In this document: piece by piece, positions 1 to 4,939 of the stretch
Numbering within the stretch: the stretch's first letter is position 1
How the letters are laid out: each line of letters begins with the position of its first letter
From: Coriobacteriaceae bacterium AM100-PB1-1D-6A
GTDB taxonomy: Bacteria; Actinomycetota; Coriobacteriia; Coriobacteriales; Coriobacteriaceae
Length of the DNA: 5,340 nucleotides
NCBI GenBank assembly: GCA_027660625.1
Contig: JAQDNC010000007.1
Span: 1-5,340 of the forward strand
Direction: 5' to 3'
Program-made: the position numbers and the translations under genes
Notes under the pieces: generated by a model
What the model was told of the DNA's origin: nothing
The model's database searches: none
The model's input: the letters and a program-made list of their open reading frames with translations, nothing else

Positions 1-65
1 AGCGGGTGGTTTCTGATGCGGCGCGCTGCGCGCCCCGCACAGGCTAAAGCCTGTAAAAGCAAAGC

Positions 66-87
66 GAATCGGTGAGGCCACCGATTC
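66..87. repeat. 9-bp hairpin with AGGC loop, nested in an outer stem
   Basis: GAATCGGTG (66-74) and CACCGATTC (79-87) are exact reverse complements around a four-base AGGC loop. An outer 7-bp arm pair, AAAGCAA (56-62) and TTGCTTT (103-109), encloses it. A pyrimidine run CCTTTTT follows at 110-116, but it is too far from the inner stem for a standard intrinsic terminator. Confidence 0.7.
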
Positions 88-165
88 AAAACCAATATGA
101 GATTGCTTTCCTTTTTGGGAGCGACTGACGTCGCGCCGATTTTTGAAGTGACGCCGTCACTTTAC

Positions 166-220
166 TTAGAAATGAAAGGCGAACTTCATTTCTAACTTTA
201 TCGCCGTGGGAGGCGATAAA
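166..220. repeat. two abutting perfect hairpins (11 bp and 9 bp)
   Basis: TTAGAAATGAA (166-176) pairs perfectly with TTCATTTCTAA (185-195) around an 8-base loop that starts AGGC. One base later TTTATCGCC (197-205) pairs perfectly with GGCGATAAA (212-220) around GTGGGA. A smaller perfect hairpin, AAGTGAC-GCC-GTCACTT (146-162), lies three bases upstream. None is followed by a T tract, so these are not ordinary terminators. Confidence 0.75.
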
Positions 221-285
221 CAAGATGTGTTGGCAGATAAATGGGGCGAGTATGGCCCCATTTATCTAGCCCAACACCAATCTTG
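221..285. repeat. longest hairpin of the array, 26 bp in three helices
   Basis: The inner helix is a perfect 13 bp, 235-247 with 255-267, closing a 7-base loop (GAGTATG). It is continued by GTGTTGG (227-233) with CCAACAC (271-277) and by CAAGAT (221-226) with ATCTTG (280-285). Only small interruptions separate the helices: C234 opposite 268-270, and a CA bulge at 278-279. The next hairpin starts at the next base (286). No T tract follows on either strand. Confidence 0.75.
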
Positions 286-322
286 CAATCACCGGAACGG
301 CGATTGGGCGGAGCGTAGCGTA

Positions 323-369
323 GACACGAAACGAGAGGCCTCGTTTCGAGCGAAAGGCTTCGCGGTGTC
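323..369. repeat. three-way junction-like element with two AGGC-loop hairpins
   Basis: GACAC (323-327) pairs with GTGTC (365-369) and encloses two perfect hairpins: CGAAACGAG-AGGC-CTCGTTTCG (327-348) and GCGAA-AGGC-TTCGC (350-363). The first hairpin shares base 327 with the outer stem, so one pair must give way. The arrangement resembles a multi-branched RNA or cruciform rather than a terminator. Confidence 0.6.
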
Positions 370-396
370 GTAGTGTCAGCGGAGACCGTGAGCGGA

Positions 397-440
397 AGCG
401 AATTTTTAACGCGAAGGATGCTGAGCGTTAGAAATTCGCT
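397..440. repeat. twin hairpin A (16-bp arms, 12-base structured loop)
   Basis: The arms 397-412 and 425-440 pair over 16 positions with one non-Watson-Crick pair, which would be a G-U wobble in RNA. The loop, GAAGGATGCTGA (413-424), is closely related to the loop of the next hairpin. It can itself fold as facing GA/GA steps, an AG/CT two-pair helix and a GATG tip. Confidence 0.7.
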
Positions 441-454
441 GTAGCGAGAGCGGA

Positions 455-498
455 GCGGTAATGCGAATGCGAGGGATGCCGAGCGTTTGCATTACCGC
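455..498. repeat. twin hairpin B, same design as hairpin A
   Basis: The arms 455-470 and 483-498 pair over 16 positions with two positions that become G-U wobbles in RNA. The loop GAGGGATGCCGA (471-482) matches that of hairpin A at 10 of 12 positions. The two differences (A to G and T to C) face each other and preserve pairing. Both hairpins are exactly 44 bases long and start 58 bases apart. The outer stem sequences are largely unrelated. GCGCAGCG follows directly at 497-504. Confidence 0.7.
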
Positions 499-532
499 GC
501 AGCGGACTGCGGGCGAGGGCTGGAGCAAGTTG

Positions 533-685
533 ATGGAAGACCTTACCGATTTGCGGAAGTTTTTACCCGGAACATCCGGCACCGCCGGATTCTTTTGGAA
601 CGGCCTCTCGTTTGATTGCTTTCCTATCGTTTGCTCCCAGACTGGGCGTCTAAAAAAGGTGGCCGAACCGGCCGCCCGCAAATAA
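533..685 (+). CDS. weak 50-codon ORF, possibly not a gene
   Basis: An ATG at 533 has a GGAG seven bases upstream (522-525), and an open frame runs to TAA at 683-685. The product would be a short protein beginning MEDLTDLRKFLPG and ending KKVAEPAARK. No domain, signal peptide or membrane segment is recognisable. A terminator-like hairpin (574-596) and the opposite-strand terminator of the neighbouring operon (652-676) both lie inside it, which argues against a real gene. The start context is its only support. Confidence 0.15.
   Translation: MEDLTDLRKFLPGTSGTAGFFWNGLSFDCFPIVCSQTGRLKKVAEPAARK
574..596 (+). terminator. possible intrinsic terminator reading rightward
   Basis: ATCCGGC (574-580) and GCCGGAT (584-590) form a perfect 7-bp GC-rich stem with an ACC loop, followed by TCTTTT (591-596). 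If real, it would end transcripts coming from the hairpin array on the left. No plus-strand gene precedes it within the window. Confidence 0.4.
652..676 (-). terminator. intrinsic terminator of the surface-protein operon
   Basis: Read on the minus strand, GGCGGCC (676-670) pairs with GGCCACC (664-658) with one mismatch and a five-base loop, followed at once by six Ts (657-652). It lies about 50 bases beyond the TAA of the exported-protein gene, where the end of this operon's transcript is expected. Confidence 0.65.
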
Positions 686-727
686 ATAAACATTCACCGA
701 ACGTAAGAGAAGGGGAACAAATGCTCA

Positions 728-1378
728 TTACTCCCAGTGACCGGCGACGTCGACAACCCAATGTTGTCCCGTAGCCTGCTGTTCATAATGTCCTTGGTCC
801 TCAGAGGTGGTATACGAATCATTGATTGCAGAACCGCCGTTAGGATGCTGCGCATCGCCAAAAGTAGCGTGAGCGTGAGCGTCCATTTCGGCTGCAGATC
901 CAAATGCTGCGTGGCATGCACTGCAGATCCAACGTTCATGGCGCGTATAAACCACATTCGGCACCCAGACCTGGCTGTAATCTGTCTCCCAGTGGCCCTG
1001 CTCGGCAACCCACTTCTTCTGGCTGCCGCCGTTGGAAGAGGAATTGTTGCTGCCGGAACTCTGCGAATTGCCGGAATTCTGCTTGGACTGGGAGGAATCG
1101 CCCTTGTTGTCCGACTTCGAGGAATCGGAAGACTTGTTATCCTCCTTCTTGGAGTCATCGGACTTCTGGTCCTTGTCGTCGGATTCTTTCTTCTCCTCGG
1201 TCTTGGTTCCAGAGGTTTGCGAAGCCTTTTCTCCACTTGGCTTCTTTTTTTCTTTAGCTTTTACTGCCGCAATGGCCCCTTCCGCAGAACCGCTCTCCTG
1301 CTTTGCAACGCTGGCGCATCCGAGCTGAGGCGCCGAGAGGCACACTAAAAGCGCAACGACAATGGCCCTTGTTCTCAT
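728..1378 (-). CDS. exported, probable lipoprotein with C2H2-like zinc-finger module
   Basis: A 216-residue protein of unknown function that is probably held at the outer face of the membrane. Residues 1-20 are a short signal peptide (MRTR, then a hydrophobic run). The sequence before Cys21 is QLGC, an imperfect lipobox because position -3 is Gln, so lipidation is likely rather than certain. Residues about 26-122 are low-complexity Lys/Ser/Glu/Asp/Asn, probably a flexible stalk. The C-terminal 95 residues are Trp- and His-rich: GHWE at 128-131, GHYE at 196-199 and GHWE as the last four residues. Between them Cys152, Cys155, Phe159, Met165 and His168 match classical C2H2 finger spacing, with His170 or His178 as possible fourth ligand. 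Proteins with a similar CxxC/HW pattern are known to me from host-associated Actinomycetota and Firmicutes, without an established role. The start is supported by GGGAG six bases upstream. It follows the wall-anchored gene on the same strand and probably shares its transcript. One counted line is about 52% GC, lower than its neighbour. Confidence 0.85.
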   Translation of the reverse strand: MRTRAIVVALLVCLSAPQLGCASVAKQESGSAEGAIAAVKAKEKKKPSGEKASQTSGTKTEEKKESDDKDQKSDDSKKEDNKSSDSSKSDNKGDSSQSKQNSGNSQSSGSNNSSSNGGSQKKWVAEQGHWETDYSQVWVPNVVYTRHERWICSACHAAFGSAAEMDAHAHATFGDAQHPNGGSAINDSYTTSEDQGHYEQQATGQHWVVDVAGHWE

Positions 1379-1384
1379 ATCAAT

Positions 1385-1389
1385 CTCCC
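1385..1389 (-). promoter_or_regulatory. ribosome binding site of the exported-protein gene
   Basis: GGGAG on the minus strand, six bases before the ATG at 1378. It is the clearest Shine-Dalgarno in the window and fixes this start. It sits just downstream of the intercistronic hairpin. Confidence 0.7.
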
Positions 1390-1400
1390 AGTCACTGAAA

Positions 1401-1436
1401 CCGGGCGTTGGTCACTAGTCAGTGTCCAACGCCCGG
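1401..1436 (-). terminator. intercistronic hairpin, partial terminator or mRNA stabiliser
   Basis: CCGGGCGTTGG (1401-1411) and CCAACGCCCGG (1426-1436) are perfect 11-bp arms. Inside them CACT (1413-1416) pairs with AGTG (1421-1424) across a T-T mismatch. The hairpin begins seven bases after the TAG of the wall-anchored gene. On the minus strand only TTT follows, so it is at best a weak terminator. It may reduce read-through to the downstream gene or protect the 3' end of the upstream message. Confidence 0.55.
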
Positions 1437-1443
1437 CTCGCAT

Positions 1444-4400
1444 CTACATCTGCTCGCGGCGCTTCTTTTGATCGAGGAAGACGCCGGCTGCCACGAGGAC
1501 GGTACCGCCGATGGCGAACGTCTCGCCGATGAGGCCCGTGCGGTCGCCGGTCTGGGCGAGGTTGCCGGGCTGGGCGGTCTCCGTGCCGGCGAGATGCTTC
1601 GGGCTGTATGCCACCTGTTGCTTTGCGGCCTCCTCTGCCTCCTGTCGTGCGATCTCATCGGAAAGCTCCCGCTCCGCCGCGATGCGGTCGGACTTCGCCT
1701 GCTCGTAGGCGGCGAGTGTCGCATCGTAGCCGGGCTGGAGCTCGTCCACCGCGGCCTGCTTCTCGTCCAGGATGGCCTTGGCGGGCGCGACCTTGGCACG
1801 TGCCTCGACGGCGGCGGCGAAAAGTGCGTTGAGGGCGTCATCCGCGTTCACATCATGGCCGGAAGCGATCGCCGCGCCGGCATCGATGGAGTTCAGCTTC
1901 GACAGCTTGGCGTCTGCCCGCGCCTTCGCCTGTTCGGCGGCGGAGACCAGGGACTCGGCGGCGGCGGTATCCGCCTTCGCGGCATCGAGGGCGGCCTTGG
2001 TGTCATTGACGGCCTTTACTGCATCCTGCTCGCGCTGCTGTGCCTCTGCGAGCTTCGCGGCAAGACCGGTGAGGATGTCGAGGTTCGACTGTGCGTCCTC
2101 GAGATCGGTCTGGGAGCCGGTAAGCCTGTCGGCGGCAACGCCGGTGTCGGTCTTTGCGGCATCGACGGCACGCTGGGCATCCGCTAGGGCGCGTGCGGTG
2201 GCGTCTGCCTTTTGCTCGGCGGCGGCGAGGACGGTCGCCTTCTCGACCTGATCGGCTGCCGCCGCGTCATGGACGCTCTTTGCGGTATCGAGCGCCTCCT
2301 TGGCGTCGGCGACGTCCTGGAAGAACTTCGCGAGATCGGCGTTCGCATCCGTGACGTCCTGCTGCTTGGCCTCGGTGTCCGCCTTGGCGGAGTCCAGCTT
2401 GATCTGTGCGCCCGTTACGATCGCATTGGCGGCATCAAAGGCGACCTGCTTCTGCTGGACGGTCGACTTTGCCGTATCGACTGCCGCGTTGGCGGCATCG
2501 AGGTCCGATTTCGCCGCATCAAGCTCGGTCTGGGCATCCGTGACGCCCTGCTGCTTGGATGCGAGATCGGCCTTTGCGGCATCGACGGCACGCTGGGCAT
2601 CGGTGACGTCCTGCTTCGCGGCATCGACACCTGCCTGTGCGGAATCCGCTGCGTCCTGCTTCTGCTGGACGGTTTCAGCGGCGTCGGTGGCTGCCTGCTG
2701 CTTGGATGCGAGATCGGCCTTGGCTGCGTCGAGTGCGCTCTTGGCGTTCTTGAGACCGTTGATATAGGAGGTCAGCTTTTGCTCGTACTCGTCGACGGAG
2801 ATGGGGTTCTGTTTCCAGGCGGAATCCGGTGATTCGCCCGCGGTGTAGCAGTGTGTTTGGTATCCACGCATGGTGCCCTTGGTGCAGATTGCAGTTCCCA
2901 TGGTCACAAGGTCGGGATTGATGATGTTCAGGTAATGGCCGATGGTGCCGCTGCTGCCGTCCTCCCAATGGCAGTTGTTCGCAACCCATTTCCTGATCGC
3001 AGAGCCGTTCTTGGCGTAGAAGTCGTAGGCGTCCTTACCGGTGAGTCCGGTGATGCCGTAAAGCGCTTCCACCGCCTGATCGAAGAAACCCTTCTCCTGG
3101 TCGACCCATTGCCCTTTCGGGTCGATCCCGTAGTTCCATGCCACGTTCTCGGTGAGGCTGTACTGGCGGGCATGACCGAAGATGGTGTCGCTATAGTTGG
3201 CATCCGCGATGGCAGCCGCGATCAGCTTGTAGGTGACCTGCAGCTCGGGGAGGCCAACGCTCTTGCGGTAATCGTTGACGGACCTCATCCACTTGATCGC
3301 GTCGATCATGTTGGTGAGGGAGGTGGCGTCCTTCTCGTTGCCCACTTCGGTATAGCTGGCGTACTTCGCATTCAGAATAATGTCCGCCGCATCGTCAGCG
3401 CCCATGGCGCGGAAGAAGCCGATGGCTCCCTGTTTGAGCTGCGCGTCGGCGGTATCGAGTTTTGCCTGTGCCTCGTCGACCTTCTGCTGCGCGGCGGTCA
3501 CGGCGGCGTCTGCGGTATCCTTTGCGGTCTTGGCGTTCGCGAGCTCTACGTCGGCGGCTGCCTTGGCGGACTCGGCGTCCTTGACAGCCTGCTTCGCGGC
3601 ATCCAGCTTGGCGACGGCGTCGGCATTCGCCTGCTTTGCCGCATCGAGGTCGGCGTTCGCGGCATCGAGTGCGGACTGGGCGGCGTTCACGCCGGATTCG
3701 GCATCGGCCGCGGCCTGCTGCTTCGCGGAGAGGGACGCCTGGGCATCATTCAGGTCGGCTTGTGCCGTTGCCTCAGCGGACTGGGCCTGCTCGAGCTCGG
3801 ACTCGCACTGGGACTGCACCGCTCGTGCGGCGGCGAGGACTGCCTCCGCGTCCGCGACCTTCTGTTTTGCCGCATCGTACTCCGGACCGCTGGCGCCTGC
3901 CTCCGCTGCGGCGAGGTCGGCTTTCGCCTTCTCGTAGGCGGCGCTGGCGGCCGCGGCCTTCGCATCCGCCGCGTCCTTGTTCTGCTGGGCTGCGGCGAGG
4001 ACGGCATCGGCGGAATCCTTTGCAGACTGGGCCGCAACCAGCTTGGACTGGGCATCGGCAAGCGTCGCATTGGCGTTGGCGAGTTCGGCCTGTGCCCTGC
4101 TCACGGCATCCCGGGCGTCGCGTACCGCCTGCTCGGCGGCACGGATAGCCTCCGGGGTGGCGCCTACGGCATCGGCCTTGGCTTTATCGAGGGCGTCCTT
4201 GGCATCCTGGGCCGCCTTGATGGCGGACTGGTACGCTTCGTCCTTCTCGGATGCATCCGCCTTGGCGTCTGCGAGACCCGCCTTCGCCTGCTCGAGGTTC
4301 TTGCCGGCGGCATCGGCGGCATCCTTGCCCTCCGCGACCTGACGGGCGTACTCGTCCATTGCCGCTCGGTCGGCTGCCGTGCCGGCGCTGACTGCCGAAT

Positions 4401-4794
4401 CGTAGGATGCCTTGGCCTGGTCGCGGGCGGAAGCCGCCTCGTTGTAGGGACCGGCGGCCTCATCGTAGGATGCCTTGGCGGCGTCCTCCTTCGCCTTCGC
4501 CTCGTCGACCGCCTTCTGCAGGTCCGCGATGGTCTGGGCGGCGGATTTCGCGCCGGTACCGGACGCCGCGCCGGCGTGGGCGGCGATCGGCGACATCACG
4601 GCGGGGTGCTGCGTGCCCCCGTCACCGGTCTGGGCGAATGCCGTGAACGGTGAGATGAGGCTCGACCCGGTCATGGCGGCCATGGTCGCCGCGGTGACGG
4701 TCAGACGCGCGATCCCCTTCGGGGCGTGAATCTTCTTGTTTGGCAGTGCGGCGAAGTGATCGCCGCCGGTAGCGAAATGCTTTCCCTGAGTCAT
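1444..4794 (-). CDS. sortase-anchored coiled-coil surface protein with CAP (SCP-like) domain
   Basis: A 1116-residue protein predicted to be secreted, attached to the cell wall by sortase and extended from the surface. Residues 1-54 are a long signal peptide with a basic region (Lys20-Arg30), a hydrophobic core and a likely cleavage site after AFA (54). Residues about 85-455 and 670-1060 are long Ala/Asp/Lys/Gln-rich coiled coils with almost no proline and repeats in multiples of seven. Between them, about 496-665, lies a CAP domain (CAP/antigen 5/PR-1 family). His541 (FGHARQ), Glu549 (LTENVAW), Glu567 and His620 (IGHYLN) occupy the four conserved cavity positions. Cys608, Cys637 and Cys649 lie in or near the domain; Cys330 is in the first coil. 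A linker at 456-495 joins coil and CAP. The C terminus has LAQTG (1079-1083), a hydrophobic segment about 1093-1107 and KKRR (1110-1113), a standard sorting signal of the LAxTG type. The exact CAP activity is unknown; adhesion or wall-related roles are inferences. A GGAAAAGGA tract (4808-4816) lies 13 bases before the ATG, slightly far for a Shine-Dalgarno. Confidence 0.92.
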   Translation of the reverse strand: MTQGKHFATGGDHFAALPNKKIHAPKGIARLTVTAATMAAMTGSSLISPFTAFAQTGDGGTQHPAVMSPIAAHAGAASGTGAKSAAQTIADLQKAVDEAKAKEDAAKASYDEAAGPYNEAASARDQAKASYDSAVSAGTAADRAAMDEYARQVAEGKDAADAAGKNLEQAKAGLADAKADASEKDEAYQSAIKAAQDAKDALDKAKADAVGATPEAIRAAEQAVRDARDAVSRAQAELANANATLADAQSKLVAAQSAKDSADAVLAAAQQNKDAADAKAAAASAAYEKAKADLAAAEAGASGPEYDAAKQKVADAEAVLAAARAVQSQCESELEQAQSAEATAQADLNDAQASLSAKQQAAADAESGVNAAQSALDAANADLDAAKQANADAVAKLDAAKQAVKDAESAKAAADVELANAKTAKDTADAAVTAAQQKVDEAQAKLDTADAQLKQGAIGFFRAMGADDAADIILNAKYASYTEVGNEKDATSLTNMIDAIKWMRSVNDYRKSVGLPELQVTYKLIAAAIADANYSDTIFGHARQYSLTENVAWNYGIDPKGQWVDQEKGFFDQAVEALYGITGLTGKDAYDFYAKNGSAIRKWVANNCHWEDGSSGTIGHYLNIINPDLVTMGTAICTKGTMRGYQTHCYTAGESPDSAWKQNPISVDEYEQKLTSYINGLKNAKSALDAAKADLASKQQAATDAAETVQQKQDAADSAQAGVDAAKQDVTDAQRAVDAAKADLASKQQGVTDAQTELDAAKSDLDAANAAVDTAKSTVQQKQVAFDAANAIVTGAQIKLDSAKADTEAKQQDVTDANADLAKFFQDVADAKEALDTAKSVHDAAAADQVEKATVLAAAEQKADATARALADAQRAVDAAKTDTGVAADRLTGSQTDLEDAQSNLDILTGLAAKLAEAQQREQDAVKAVNDTKAALDAAKADTAAAESLVSAAEQAKARADAKLSKLNSIDAGAAIASGHDVNADDALNALFAAAVEARAKVAPAKAILDEKQAAVDELQPGYDATLAAYEQAKSDRIAAERELSDEIARQEAEEAAKQQVAYSPKHLAGTETAQPGNLAQTGDRTGLIGETFAIGGTVLVAAGVFLDQKKRREQM
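2152..2721. repeat. exact DNA repeats inside the second coiled-coil region
   Basis: Three exact repeat pairs were found by reading: 30 bp at 2152-2181 and 2572-2601 (offset 420), 28 bp at 2547-2574 and 2694-2721 (offset 147), and 19 bp at 2445-2463 and 2655-2673 (offset 210). The offsets equal 140, 49 and 70 codons, all multiples of seven, so recombination between copies would keep both reading frame and coiled-coil register. They encode motifs such as DLASKQQ and DAQRAVDAAK. Confidence 0.7.
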
Positions 4795-4807
4795 TGTGCT
4801 GTTCCAT

Positions 4808-4816
4808 TCCTTTTCC
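4808..4816 (-). promoter_or_regulatory. probable ribosome binding region of the wall-anchored gene
   Basis: GGAAAAGGA on the minus strand. The AAGGA core ends 13 bases before the ATG at 4794, longer than the usual spacing. A nearer GGAA (4802-4805) is seven bases away but weaker. No alternative ATG further upstream would give a better signal peptide, so the start is kept. Confidence 0.4.
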
Positions 4817-4836
4817 GTGCCCTATCCGACTGGGCA

Positions 4837-4850
4837 TCAGAGCGCTTTCC
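4837..4850 (-). promoter_or_regulatory. possible LacI/CcpA-type operator (cre-like)
   Basis: On the minus strand, GGAAAGCGCTCTGA agrees with the cre consensus TGWAANCGNTNWCA at 9 of its 11 specified positions and has the CG-centred AGCGCT core typical of LacI-family operators. It lies just downstream of the predicted transcription start of the surface-protein operon, a position where bound repressors block elongation. A single short match is weak evidence. Confidence 0.25.
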
Positions 4851-4860
4851 AATAGATATA

Positions 4861-4890
4861 ATTATGCGCCTTAACTGGGATTGTTGTATA
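4861..4890 (-). promoter_or_regulatory. candidate promoter of the surface-protein operon
   Basis: On the minus strand, CATAAT (4866-4861) matches the -10 consensus at five of six positions. TATACA (4890-4885) is a four-of-six -35 with an 18-base spacer. The -35 is overlapped by the left arm of the 12-bp inverted repeat, so a protein bound there should hinder this promoter. Confidence 0.4.
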
Positions 4891-4908
4891 TAGTCCGTTG
4901 GCATAAAT
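4881..4908 (+). promoter_or_regulatory. candidate promoter of the XRE regulator
   Basis: TTGTTG (4881-4886) could serve as -35 and ATAAAT (4903-4908) as -10, with a 16-base spacer; TGG precedes the overlapping CATAAA, resembling an extended -10. Transcription would start around 4915-4919, at or a few bases before the first ATG, giving a leaderless or nearly leaderless message. The first operator arm covers the -35 and the second begins at the end of the -10. Confidence 0.45.
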
Positions 4909-4914
4909 ACAACA

Positions 4915-4939
4915 ATCCATGACTCTTTTTGTCATGGAT
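4915..4939 (+). promoter_or_regulatory. hairpin containing both candidate start codons
   Basis: ATCCATGAC (4915-4923) and GTCATGGAT (4931-4939) are perfect 9-bp arms around TCTTTTT. The ATG at 4919 is in the left arm and the in-frame ATG at 4934 in the right arm. In RNA this would occlude both starts. In DNA it is also a palindrome that an HTH dimer could bind. It overlaps the last bases of the second arm of the larger inverted repeat. Confidence 0.5.

Larger units (their letters stand above)
1..511. repeat. dense array of tandem inverted repeats, no coding potential
   Basis: No convincing gene lies here. The stretch is built from perfect or near-perfect inverted repeats set almost end to end. 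Spans read directly are 18-38, 39-54, 56-62 pairing with 103-109 around an inner stem at 66-87, 121-134, 146-162, 166-195, 197-220, 221-285, 286-306, 323-369, 397-440, 455-498 and 498-511. Neighbours between 166 and 306 are 0 or 1 base apart, and about 80% of 18-511 lies inside a hairpin span. Stem sequences and base composition differ from one hairpin to the next, so this is not a simple repeat array. Purine-rich linkers of the GCGNAGCG kind separate the later hairpins. It could be a large structured RNA, a cluster of degenerate palindromic elements, or part of a mobile element continuing to the left. Structure is certain at the sequence level; function is unknown. Confidence 0.8.

Noticed and set aside
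18..220. hairpins read as ordinary intrinsic terminators
   Set aside because: None is followed directly by a T tract on either strand, and several abut the next stem without a gap.
1..511. CRISPR array or tRNA/rRNA cluster as explanation of the hairpins
   Set aside because: There is no constant direct repeat with regular spacers, no cloverleaf with a TTC loop and acceptor end, and no recognisable rRNA sequence.
406..693. 95-codon minus-strand frame left of the operon
   Set aside because: It runs through the operon's terminator and into the hairpin array, with no ribosome site or recognisable domain.
737..1348. 203-codon plus-strand frame that looks membrane-like
   Set aside because: Its Leu/Val/Gly-rich stretch is the complement of the Ser/Lys/Glu/Asp stalk of the exported protein. 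The minus-strand gene has a strong ribosome site and recognisable modules.
1408..2187. 259-codon plus-strand frame
   Set aside because: Shadow of the C-terminal coiled coil and sorting signal, with the same Gly/Leu/Arg bias and no start context.
2851..4653. 600-codon plus-strand open frame across the surface-protein gene
   Set aside because: It mirrors the Ala/Asp/Lys codons of the coiled-coil gene; the translation is Gly/Leu/Arg-rich low complexity, and the minus-strand product has a signal peptide, CAP domain and sorting signal.
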